NCBI GenBank assembly: GCA_036380925.1
Contig: DASVDW010000029.1
Coordinates: forward strand, 1-12,927
Source of the DNA: JAICLV01 sp036380925
GTDB lineage: Bacteria > Actinomycetota > Actinomycetes > Acidothermales > Acidothermaceae
Length of the DNA stretch: 12,927 bases
Direction of reading: 5' to 3'
The notes under the pieces were generated by a model. The model was given only the letters and a program-made list of their open reading frames with translations, had not been told where the DNA came from and ran no database searches. Below, piece by piece: positions 1 through 5,779 of the stretch. The stretch's first letter is position 1, and each line of letters begins with the position of its first letter. A program made the position numbers and the translations under genes.

Positions 1-288
1 GACCCGCATGCCCAGCAGCTGGTGCGTTCCGAGGCGCAGCACGTCGAGCACTCGCGGGTCGAGCTTGTCGAGCGGCCTCGTCACGCAGCGGGCGAGGATC
101 TCGTCATAGCCGCCAAGCCCGCGCAACGCGCCATTGACCAACTCGGTGGCGAACGCCGCGTCGCGCCCCGACAGCGGCTTCAACAACGACGGCATCAGCA
201 GGTTGGCGTACGCGTCGTCCTCGCGCACCGCCCGAAGCGCCTCGTACGCCACCTCGCGCGCCGGGTCAGCCGCCCGCGGCAGGCTCAT
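1..288 (-). CDS. rsmB: RsmB, 16S rRNA m5C967 methyltransferase (N-terminal part, cut by window edge)
   Basis: The 96 visible residues begin MSLPRAADPAREVAYEALRA and continue through 'DAAFATELVNGALRG' and 'LDPRVLDVLRLGTHQLL'. This is the NusB-like N-terminal RNA-binding domain of RsmB (Sun/Fmu family). The family methylates cytosine 967 of 16S rRNA using S-adenosylmethionine; the catalytic methyltransferase domain with its two cysteines lies beyond base 1 and cannot be checked. The ATG at 288-286 overlaps the fmt stop as ATGA, so translation is probably coupled to fmt. No clear Shine-Dalgarno sequence precedes it, which fits coupling. Placement after fmt is the common bacterial order. A lone NusB protein would be the alternative, but the fmt neighbour and the sequence style favour RsmB. 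Confidence 0.88.
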   Translation of the reverse strand, partial: MSLPRAADPAREVAYEALRAVREDDAYANLLMPSLLKPLSGRDAAFATELVNGALRGLGGYDEILARCVTRPLDKLDPRVLDVLRLGTHQLLGMRV

Positions 289-1208
289 TCGAACCGGTCG
301 CCAGCGCCGAGCCGGGCTCCGCGCGTCCAGTCCAGCGCGGCCATCACCGGTTTGCCTTCTGGCTGCACCTGGTCGAGCGCGACGGGCGCCGTGGCGGTGC
401 CAACGAGGACCGACTCGCGGGTCGCTGCGATGACACCGGGCGCGAGCGACCCCGCGGTGACCGGCAGCACCGGGCCGAGCTTCAGCCGACGACCGCGAAA
501 CATCGTCCACGCGCCGGGCGCCGGCGTGCAGGCGCGCACCAGCCGATCCACCCGCATCGCGGGCGTCGTCCAGTTGACGCGGGCGTCGGACGGGCTGAGC
601 TTCGGCGCGAAACTCACGCCGTCGACCGGTTGCGGCGCCGGCCGAAGCCCACCGGACGCCAAGCCGTCGACACTGGCCACCAACAATCCCGCTCCAGCCG
701 TCGCCAGCCGCTGGAGCAACTCACCCGCGGTGTCGCGCGGGCGGATCTGCTCCGTCAGCACGCCAAGCACCGGGCCGGTGTCGAGCCCTTCTTCCAAGAC
801 GAACGTCGTCGCGCCGGTGATGTCGTCGCCATGCAGGATCGCGTGCTGCACGGGCGCCGCGCCACGCCACGCGGGCAGCAGCGAGAAGTGCAGGTTTATC
901 CAGCCCTGCTTAGGAATTTCCAGCGCGGACGGCGGCACCAACGCGCCGTACGCGACGATCGCGACCAGGTCGGGCGCGAGGTCGCGAAGCCGCTGTTGGA
1001 AGTCCGGCTCCGACGGGCGGCGCGGCTTGAGCAGCTCGATCCCCACCTCGCCGGCCGCAATCGAGATCGGGCTTGCGGTCTCCCGTCGGCCGCGGCCGGC
1101 GGCGGCGTCCGGTCGGGTGATGACCGCGACGACCTCGTGCGACGACTCGAGCAACGCGTGAAAAGACGGGACGGCGACGTTCGGCGTGCCGGCGAAGACG
1201 ACGCGCAC
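285..1208 (-). CDS. fmt: Methionyl-tRNA formyltransferase
   Basis: This 307-residue protein formylates the initiator Met-tRNA with 10-formyl-tetrahydrofolate, preparing it for translation initiation. The N-terminal formyltransferase fold starts MRVVFAGTPNVAVPSF. The family signature 'NLHFSLLPAWRGAAP' covers residues 105-119, and Asn105, His107 and Asp143 (in 'GLDTGPVL') match the catalytic Asn-His-Asp triad of the E. coli enzyme. The C-terminal tRNA-binding domain begins around residue 205 ('SFAPKLSPSDARVNW'). Length matches the family (about 310). The start is GTG at 1208-1206, one base after the def stop; no strong ribosome binding site is seen, so coupling to def is likely. The stop overlaps the rsmB start. 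Nothing looks damaged. Confidence 0.97.
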   Translation of the reverse strand: MRVVFAGTPNVAVPSFHALLESSHEVVAVITRPDAAAGRGRRETASPISIAAGEVGIELLKPRRPSEPDFQQRLRDLAPDLVAIVAYGALVPPSALEIPKQGWINLHFSLLPAWRGAAPVQHAILHGDDITGATTFVLEEGLDTGPVLGVLTEQIRPRDTAGELLQRLATAGAGLLVASVDGLASGGLRPAPQPVDGVSFAPKLSPSDARVNWTTPAMRVDRLVRACTPAPGAWTMFRGRRLKLGPVLPVTAGSLAPGVIAATRESVLVGTATAPVALDQVQPEGKPVMAALDWTRGARLGAGDRFE

Positions 1209-1209
1209 G

Positions 1210-1752
1210 CTACAGCGCGCGGCCGTAGGTGTTGTGCGGCGACTCTTTGACCCGCACCGTTTCGCCCGCCCAATCGGCCTCGCGGATCGCCCGCATCGCC
1301 AGCTTGCGCTGGTCCGGGTCGAGCCGGTCGATGAACAGCACGCCGTCGAGGTGGTCGGTCTCGTGCTGCACGCAGCGGGCGAGCAGCTCGCTGCCTTCGA
1401 CGACGATCGGGTCGCCGTACTCGTTGAAACCCTTCGCGATCGCGTGCATCGCGCGCTTGCACGGAAAGGCGAGACCTGGAAAGGACAGGCAGCCCTCGTC
1501 GCCGTCCTGCTCGTCTTGCGACAGGTCGAGCACCGGGTTGATCAGGTGACCGACGACGCCGTCGACGTCGTAGCTGAACACCCGCAAGCCCACGCCGATC
1601 TGCGGGGCGGCAAGGCCAGCGCCGGGGGCGTCTTGCATCGTCTCGACCAGGTCGCGCACCAGCACGCGCAACTCTTTGTCGAACGTGGTCACCGGCTCCG
1701 CCGGCGTGCGCAACACCGGGTCGCCGAACAGGCGGATCGGCTGAATCGCCAC
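1210..1752 (-). CDS. def: Peptide deformylase
   Basis: This 180-residue protein removes the formyl group from the N-terminal methionine of new proteins, undoing the modification made by the adjacent fmt product. Three family motifs are present: GAGLAAPQIG, EGCLSFPG and QHETDHLDG. They supply the metal ligands Cys and two His, and the catalytic Glu of HExxH; counted from the GTG start these are Cys88, His130, Glu131 and His134. I chose GTG at 1752-1750 because GGGAG sits six bases upstream and the protein then begins VAIQPIRLFGDPVL, as in relatives. An in-frame TTG at 1779 would add nine residues but has no ribosome binding site. It is the first gene of a def-fmt-rsmB group and reads divergently from the leader peptide/symporter unit. 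Confidence 0.96.
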   Translation of the reverse strand: MAIQPIRLFGDPVLRTPAEPVTTFDKELRVLVRDLVETMQDAPGAGLAAPQIGVGLRVFSYDVDGVVGHLINPVLDLSQDEQDGDEGCLSFPGLAFPCKRAMHAIAKGFNEYGDPIVVEGSELLARCVQHETDHLDGVLFIDRLDPDQRKLAMRAIREADWAGETVRVKESPHNTYGRAL

Positions 1753-1806
1753 GCGTGACTCCCGCAGGACGGCGCACAATCGGCGCGACGTGATGTGACA
1801 TCGCCA

Positions 1807-1812
1807 AGTCTA
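1807..1812 (-). promoter_or_regulatory. Possible -10 element for def-fmt-rsmB
   Basis: On the minus strand this hexamer reads TAGACT and lies 54 bases upstream of the def GTG. I see no convincing -35 hexamer at 16-18 bases distance, so this is only a candidate. A promoter somewhere in 1753-1853 is needed because def is divergent from the plus-strand unit and separated from priA by it. Confidence 0.3.
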
Positions 1813-1830
1813 CGGGTGGTCCCGCGCCGG

Positions 1831-1859
1831 CGTTCTCGCCGCGACGGTCGCGCTATACT
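1831..1859 (+). promoter_or_regulatory. Probable promoter of the leader peptide-symporter unit
   Basis: TATACT at 1854-1859 is close to the consensus -10 hexamer and stands out in otherwise very GC-rich sequence. The matching -35 region (about 1831-1837, cgttctc) is poor, so the promoter may need an activator or depend mainly on the -10. Initiation near 1865-1868 would leave a short untranslated region of about 25 bases before the leader peptide ATG at 1893. Confidence 0.55.
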
Positions 1860-1892
1860 CTGCTCGCCTGCCAGTGCGATAAGGAGACGTTG

Positions 1893-1973
1893 ATGAAAGA
1901 GCTGACGCTCGTCCGGCGTCGCCACATCGACTTGCTTCGCATCGCCAGCGCCGCGTGTCGCCGCTGCCGCTGA
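1893..1973 (+). CDS. Putative 26-residue regulatory leader peptide with C-terminal Arg/Cys cluster
   Basis: The ORF ATG...TGA encodes 26 residues with the core RRRHIDLLRIASAACRRCR. AAGGAG at 1881-1886, six bases before the ATG, is the best Shine-Dalgarno sequence in the window, so the peptide is very likely translated. Its two cysteine codons (TGT 1956-1958, TGC 1965-1967) sit among arginine codons just before the stop. From memory, short actinobacterial ORFs with an 'RRHIDLxRVxSAxC'-like core are annotated as putative leader peptides, often near sulfur-assimilation genes, and cysteine-codon short ORFs act as cysteine-responsive attenuators in mycobacteria. I infer that ribosome stalling at the Cys (or Arg) codons controls the symporter gene starting at 2171. 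It is too short for most gene finders. Family membership has not been checked by search. Confidence 0.75.
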   Translation: MKELTLVRRRHIDLLRIASAACRRCR

Positions 1974-2170
1974 TTTCGGCCGCCGCCTCCCTGCACGACA
2001 GGTTCATCTTCGGCCCCACGCTCGGGGCGGCCCGCCTTCTCGCGCGCAAGCGCACATCCCGTCTCACCGAGTCCAGCCGCTGACCCGACTCGCTCGCGGC
2101 CAGCTCGACTCGAAACACCCTGTTCGCAAGTCAAGCGTCGTTCAAAGCCTTGTCCCTAAAGGGGTTCACC
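1974..2170 (+). promoter_or_regulatory. Candidate attenuator / 5' leader RNA of the symporter gene
   Basis: This 197-base untranslated stretch separates the leader peptide stop from the symporter ATG and holds no convincing ORF. Visible structures are: (a) GCCCC 2013-2017 with GGGGC 2024-2028, six-base loop; (b) an alternative pairing of GGCCGCC 1978-1984, just after the leader stop, with GGCGGCC 2026-2032, which excludes (a); (c) GCGC 2042-2045 with GCGC 2050-2053 closing a GCAA tetraloop; (d) CCTT 2148-2151 with AAGG 2159-2162, or CCC 2154-2156 with GGG 2161-2163, either of which would mask the ribosome binding site AAGGGG (2159-2164). Mutually exclusive pairings beginning right after a stalling ORF are the expected layout of an attenuator. 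There is no U-tract, so control could be Rho-dependent or translational. Inferred by eye, not folded. Confidence 0.45.
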
Positions 2171-3628
2171 ATGTCTTCGACCATCGGATCCTCCTCCGGA
2201 TCTTCATCCGGGTCTGCCGTCGCGCAGCCCGCTCAACGAACAAAAACCGCGCTACCCCGGCTGCCGCATATCTCGTTCGGCCAACAGGTGATCGCCGGCC
2301 TGGTGCTCGGCGTCCTTCTCGGCCTGCTCGCCCGGGCCATCGGACCGGTGTCGGACGGCAGTCCCAACTGGCTTGGCAGCACGCTGAACACCATCGGCTC
2401 CTTGTTCGTCACGTTGCTGAAGACCGCGGTCGTGCCCTTGGTCTTCACCGCCATCGTGGCGAGCATCGCCAACCTTCGGAAAGTCACGAACGCGGCTCGG
2501 CTGGCCGGTCAGACGATTCTTTGGTTCGCCATCACCGCTTTGATCGCCGTGTCGATCGGCATCGTGCTCGGCTTGGTCTTGCGCCCGGGCGCCCACGCCG
2601 GGGTGTCAGCCAACCTCGCCAAAGCGCCCTCGCACACCGGCGACTGGTGGGCGTTCCTCACCGGGCTGGTGCCGAGCAACTTCCTCGGCGTCCAGGCGAA
2701 CACCTCGCTGGCCGGCTCCGGCGCCGCGGCGCACGCGACCACCGCGATCTCCTTCAACGTCCTCCAGCTCATCGTCGTCGCGGCCGCGATCGGCATCGCC
2801 GCGCTGAAGGTGGGCGAGAAGGCGACTCCGTTCATCAAGCTGAACGAGTCGGCGCTCGAGATCGTCACCAAGGTGCTGTGGTGGATCATCCGGCTGGCCC
2901 CGATCGGAACCGTCGGCCTGCTCGGCAACGCCGTCGTCAGCTACGGATGGACGGCCCTGGGTTCACTCGGCGTGTTCACGCTGGCGATCTACATCGGGCT
3001 CGCGATCGTGTTGCTCGTCGTGTACCCGACGCTGCTGCGTGTTCATGGGTTGAGCGTGCGTCAGTTCTTCTCCGGCGTCTGGCCGGCGACGCAGCTTGGC
3101 TTCGTGTCGCGCTCGTCGCTGGGGACGATGCCGGTGACGGAGCAGGTGGCCGAGCGACGCCTTGGCGTCCCGCGTGAATACGCGTCGTTCGCGGTTCCGC
3201 TCGGGGCGACGACGAAGATGGACGGCTGCGCTGCGGTCTACCCCGCGGTCGCCTCGATTTTCGTCGCCCAGTTCTTCGGCGTGCACCTGAGCGTCACCGA
3301 CTACCTGTTGATCGCCGTGGTCTCCGTCGTGGGCTCGGCGGCGACCGCCGGCACCACCGGCGCCGTCGTGATGCTGACCCTCACCTTGTCGACGCTCGGA
3401 CTTCCCCTCGCGGGTGTCGGCCTGCTGATCGGCATCGACCCGATCCTCGACATGGGCCGCACCGCGATCAACGTGACCGGCCAGGCGCTGGTGCCGACGA
3501 TCGTCGCGAAGCGAGAGCGGATCCTCAACGAGGCGGTCTACAACGCGCCACGCTCGGACGAGCTGTTCGCCGGCGGCGAGGACGCGACGGTCGAGTCGTC
3601 GCGGACACCGCAGTTGGTCGGCGCCTGA
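2171..3628 (+). CDS. DAACS-family (SLC1/Glt-type) amino-acid:cation symporter, possible cystine or acidic amino-acid importer
   Basis: This 485-residue inner-membrane protein has a Ser/Gly-rich N-terminal tail (residues 1-20) followed by many hydrophobic segments, and all the hallmark loops of the dicarboxylate/amino-acid:cation symporter family: the HP1 serine motif 'SRSSLGTMPVT' (313-323), 'LGATTKMDGCAAVYPA' (344-359), and 'DPILDMGRTAINVTGQ' (423-438). Asp427 and Arg430 match the Glt_Ph residues that hold the substrate amino group and acidic side chain, which argues for an amino acid rather than a plain dicarboxylate. 'GCAAVYPA' recalls TcyP cystine transporters, and the Cys-codon leader upstream agrees. 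Two cation-site positions differ (Lys349, Gln438). The start is ATG 2171 with AAGGGG six bases upstream; an upstream TTG at 2150 is unlikely. It converges on priA with an 11-base gap. The family is sure, the substrate is not. Confidence 0.92.
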   Translation: MSSTIGSSSGSSSGSAVAQPAQRTKTALPRLPHISFGQQVIAGLVLGVLLGLLARAIGPVSDGSPNWLGSTLNTIGSLFVTLLKTAVVPLVFTAIVASIANLRKVTNAARLAGQTILWFAITALIAVSIGIVLGLVLRPGAHAGVSANLAKAPSHTGDWWAFLTGLVPSNFLGVQANTSLAGSGAAAHATTAISFNVLQLIVVAAAIGIAALKVGEKATPFIKLNESALEIVTKVLWWIIRLAPIGTVGLLGNAVVSYGWTALGSLGVFTLAIYIGLAIVLLVVYPTLLRVHGLSVRQFFSGVWPATQLGFVSRSSLGTMPVTEQVAERRLGVPREYASFAVPLGATTKMDGCAAVYPAVASIFVAQFFGVHLSVTDYLLIAVVSVVGSAATAGTTGAVVMLTLTLSTLGLPLAGVGLLIGIDPILDMGRTAINVTGQALVPTIVAKRERILNEAVYNAPRSDELFAGGEDATVESSRTPQLVGA

Positions 3629-3639
3629 GGCGGCGGGTT

Positions 3640-5646
3640 TCAGCCGATCTCGATCGGGTCGACGCGCACCCGCACCGCCTGCAACTTGTGCGCGCTGCGC
3701 ACTCCTCGCGCCGCGTGCAGCGCGGCCGCGAGCTCCGGCGCCGCGGCTCGTGGCGCCCGGATCAACGCCCGCACCGCGTCGGCCTCGCCGACGCGGGCGG
3801 GCACCGGGCCCAAGATCTCGGACGACGCGGGCAATGACGCGGGCAGGTTCGCCGCCTGCAGCCACTCCTCGACGGCGGCGGGCTCGCCGGTGAGTTCGGC
3901 GAAGACCGCCGCGGGCGGAAATCGCAGCCGGCGGCGTTCGGCCAGCTCCCGATCGGCATAGCCGCCAGGCGACCACCGCACCAACGCCTGCACCGGCGGC
4001 AAGGCGGCGTCGGCCAGCACGACGACGAGGCCGCCGTCGTCCGCCGACCGAACCAACGCCGCGGCGTTCAACCAGCGCCGCAACGTCTCCTCCGCCGCGC
4101 GCAGGTCGGCGCGCCCGAGCAACGCCCAGCCGTCGAGCAACAGCGCCGCGCCGTAGCCGCCGTCGGCGACCGGCTCGGCGCCCGGTGTCGCGATCACCAA
4201 CGCCGCGCCCGCGGGGACCGCGTCGAGCACCTGCCCTTGCGCGGAGGTGCGCACCGGCACGCCGGGAAACGCCCGGCCGAGCTCTTCCGCGGTGCGGGTC
4301 GCTCCGACCACCACCGCGCGGTACCGGCTGGCGCCGCACTCCGGGCAGCTCCACCCGGCGGCCAGCCGGCCACACCATCGGCAGGTCGGCGCCCGGGTGG
4401 CGTCGGTGGCCGCCAACGGCCCGGCGCAAGCGGGGCAGCGCAGCGAGGCGCGGCAGCGGTCGCAGGACAGCGCCGGCAAGTAGCCGCGGCGCGGAACCTG
4501 CACCAGCACAGGGGCGCCCGCGCGCAGCGACTCGTGCGCCGCCCGCCAGGCGCGCGACGGCAGCCGGGCCGGGGACTCCGGCTGCCGCCCGGCCGCCGCG
4601 TCGTCGCCGGTGAACACCCGAGGCGCGACGGCCCGGGTGACCGTGCGGTCGGCGCCAAGCGCGGCCGCCCACCCGCTGGCCACCAGATTCGCGCCCTCGG
4701 CGGTGACCGCGTGGCCGCCGATCACCGCGGCGGCGCTCTCCAGGTGGGCGCGCAGCAGCAGCACCTCGCGGGCATGCGGGTACGGGGCGCGCGGCTCGGC
4801 GTGCAGGTCGTCGCCGTCGTCCCACATCACGACCAGGCCGAGGTCGGCGACGGGTGCGAACGCCGCCGCGCGGGTGCCGACCACGACGCGGACGTCGCCT
4901 CTGCTCACCGCCAAGTACCGCCGGTAGCGCTCGGCCGGACCGAGGTCGGCGGTGAGGACGACGTGGCGGCCGGCGCCCAGCCGGTCGGTCACCGCGGCGT
5001 CGACGCGGGCGACGTCGCGGTGGTCGGGGACGACGACGAGCGTGCCGCGGCCGCCGACCGTCGCCGCCGCGACCAGGTCGGCGATCTCGGCGGGCCAGCT
5101 GCCACCGGGCAGCGCCGCCCAGACCGCGCGCGGGGAGCCGCCTGCCGCGAGCGACGTCAGCAGTCGCTCGCCTGAGGCGTAGCGCGCCCAGGTCGTCGAC
5201 TGGCTCGACTGACGCGGGTCTTCCACCACCACCGGCCGTGCGGCGGCGGTCTCGGCACGCGCGTGCCGCGGCGGGATCGCCAACCGCAACACGTCGGCCA
5301 GCGTGCCGGCCCAGCGGTCGGCGACCGCCCGCGCCAACCGCAGCACCGCCGGAGTCAACACCACCTCTGCGGAGACCGACCGCTCGATGAAGGCCAGCCG
5401 GCCCTCGTGGTCGGACGACGCGAGCCGCTCGACGACGAACCCGTCGACCAGCTGACCGGCGAATCGCACCCGCACCCGAGAACCCGCGACCGCCTGCGAG
5501 GCAAGCGTTTCCGGCACCAGGTAGTCGTAGAGCCGGTCGAGGTGCGGCAACGCGACGTCGACCGCCACCCGCGCCACCGGGAAGAGCGCCGCGGGCCGCT
5601 TCGCAGGTTTGGCCGGAGCAGCGGCAGCCGCCCGCCGAGTGGTCAT
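3640..5646 (-). CDS. priA: PriA-like primosomal protein N', helicase motifs degenerate
   Basis: This 668-residue protein belongs to the PriA family, which recognises stalled forks and starts replication restart. The N-terminal DNA-binding domain is visible at about 23-120 ('VARVAVDVALPHLDRLYDYLVP'). Eight cysteines at 395, 398, 404, 407, 422, 425, 434 and 437 form the two zinc sites typical of PriA. The helicase core is decayed: the Walker A position reads ALPGGSW (178-184) with no GKT, and the DExH position reads WDDGDDLH (275-282). 'VVVGTRAAAFAPVADLGLVV' still marks the fold. Loss of these motifs is a known feature of actinobacterial PriA, thought to lack helicase activity, so it is not decay of this copy. 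The ATG at 5646 has TAGGA seven bases upstream. It follows metK across 133 bases holding two hairpins. Confidence 0.95.
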   Translation of the reverse strand: MTTRRAAAAAPAKPAKRPAALFPVARVAVDVALPHLDRLYDYLVPETLASQAVAGSRVRVRFAGQLVDGFVVERLASSDHEGRLAFIERSVSAEVVLTPAVLRLARAVADRWAGTLADVLRLAIPPRHARAETAAARPVVVEDPRQSSQSTTWARYASGERLLTSLAAGGSPRAVWAALPGGSWPAEIADLVAAATVGGRGTLVVVPDHRDVARVDAAVTDRLGAGRHVVLTADLGPAERYRRYLAVSRGDVRVVVGTRAAAFAPVADLGLVVMWDDGDDLHAEPRAPYPHAREVLLLRAHLESAAAVIGGHAVTAEGANLVASGWAAALGADRTVTRAVAPRVFTGDDAAAGRQPESPARLPSRAWRAAHESLRAGAPVLVQVPRRGYLPALSCDRCRASLRCPACAGPLAATDATRAPTCRWCGRLAAGWSCPECGASRYRAVVVGATRTAEELGRAFPGVPVRTSAQGQVLDAVPAGAALVIATPGAEPVADGGYGAALLLDGWALLGRADLRAAEETLRRWLNAAALVRSADDGGLVVVLADAALPPVQALVRWSPGGYADRELAERRRLRFPPAAVFAELTGEPAAVEEWLQAANLPASLPASSEILGPVPARVGEADAVRALIRAPRAAAPELAAALHAARGVRSAHKLQAVRVRVDPIEIG

Positions 5647-5669
5647 GCCGGAGTCCTACCAGACATCAG

Positions 5670-5689
5670 CGACGCGGGCGCGCGCGTCG
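5670..5689 (-). repeat. Short hairpin in the priA 5' leader
   Basis: CGACGCG and CGCGTCG form a perfect 7-bp stem around a six-base loop, ending 11 bases upstream of the priA Shine-Dalgarno sequence (TAGGA, 5654-5658). It could influence priA translation or transcript stability, but such stems occur by chance in sequence this GC-rich. Confidence 0.3.
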
Positions 5690-5714
5690 TCCACAGCCGA
5701 TCCCGCTGGACTGC

Positions 5715-5749
5715 TGACGTTTGCTGTTGCTGAGCAACAGCAAACGTCA
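5715..5749 (-). terminator. Perfect 17-bp inverted repeat after metK, probable U-less terminator
   Basis: The left arm TGACGTTTGCTGTTGCT (5715-5731) is the exact reverse complement of 5733-5749, with a single G between them. As RNA the usable stem is about 16 bp with a 3-base loop. It lies 30 bases beyond the metK stop and 68 bases before the priA ATG. There is no T-run after it on the minus strand, and none on the plus strand (GAACCTT follows). This matches the U-tract-free (I-shaped) terminators described in actinobacteria. The symmetry would also suit a dimeric DNA-binding protein, or an RNA processing site that sets different metK and priA levels. Confidence 0.65.
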
Positions 5750-5779
5750 CGAACCTTGCCCGGAGAAAAGGCGAGCGAG

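Noticed and set aside
22..1161. Long open frame on the plus strand opposite fmt
   Set aside because: Antisense shadow caused by high GC; composition is Arg/Ser/Pro/Ala-rich with no family motif, while the minus strand encodes an intact fmt.
1792..1802. Small palindrome GATGTGACATC upstream of def as an operator
   Set aside because: Only 5-bp arms; such a short match is expected by chance and fits no operator I can name with confidence.
1853..2134. Minus-strand open frames opposite the leader region, which might be small genes
   Set aside because: No ribosome binding site and no family likeness; the plus-strand leader ORF, with its strong signals, better explains the region.
2150..2170. Upstream TTG start for the symporter
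   Set aside because: It would place the AAGGGG ribosome binding site inside the coding sequence and has no ribosome binding site of its own; ATG at 2171 is ideally spaced.
2187..2202. GATCC/GGATC hairpin at the beginning of the symporter coding sequence
   Set aside because: A 5-bp stem inside Ser/Gly-rich low-complexity codons, most simply explained by repeated TCC/GGA codons.
3629..3646. Bidirectional terminator between the convergent symporter and priA genes
   Set aside because: Only a 4-bp CGGC/GCCG stem can be drawn and no T-runs are present; too weak to annotate.
2963..4825. 620-codon minus-strand open frame spanning the symporter and priA
   Set aside because: It crosses two well-supported genes in other frames and is extremely Arg/Gly/Ala-rich with no recognisable domain.
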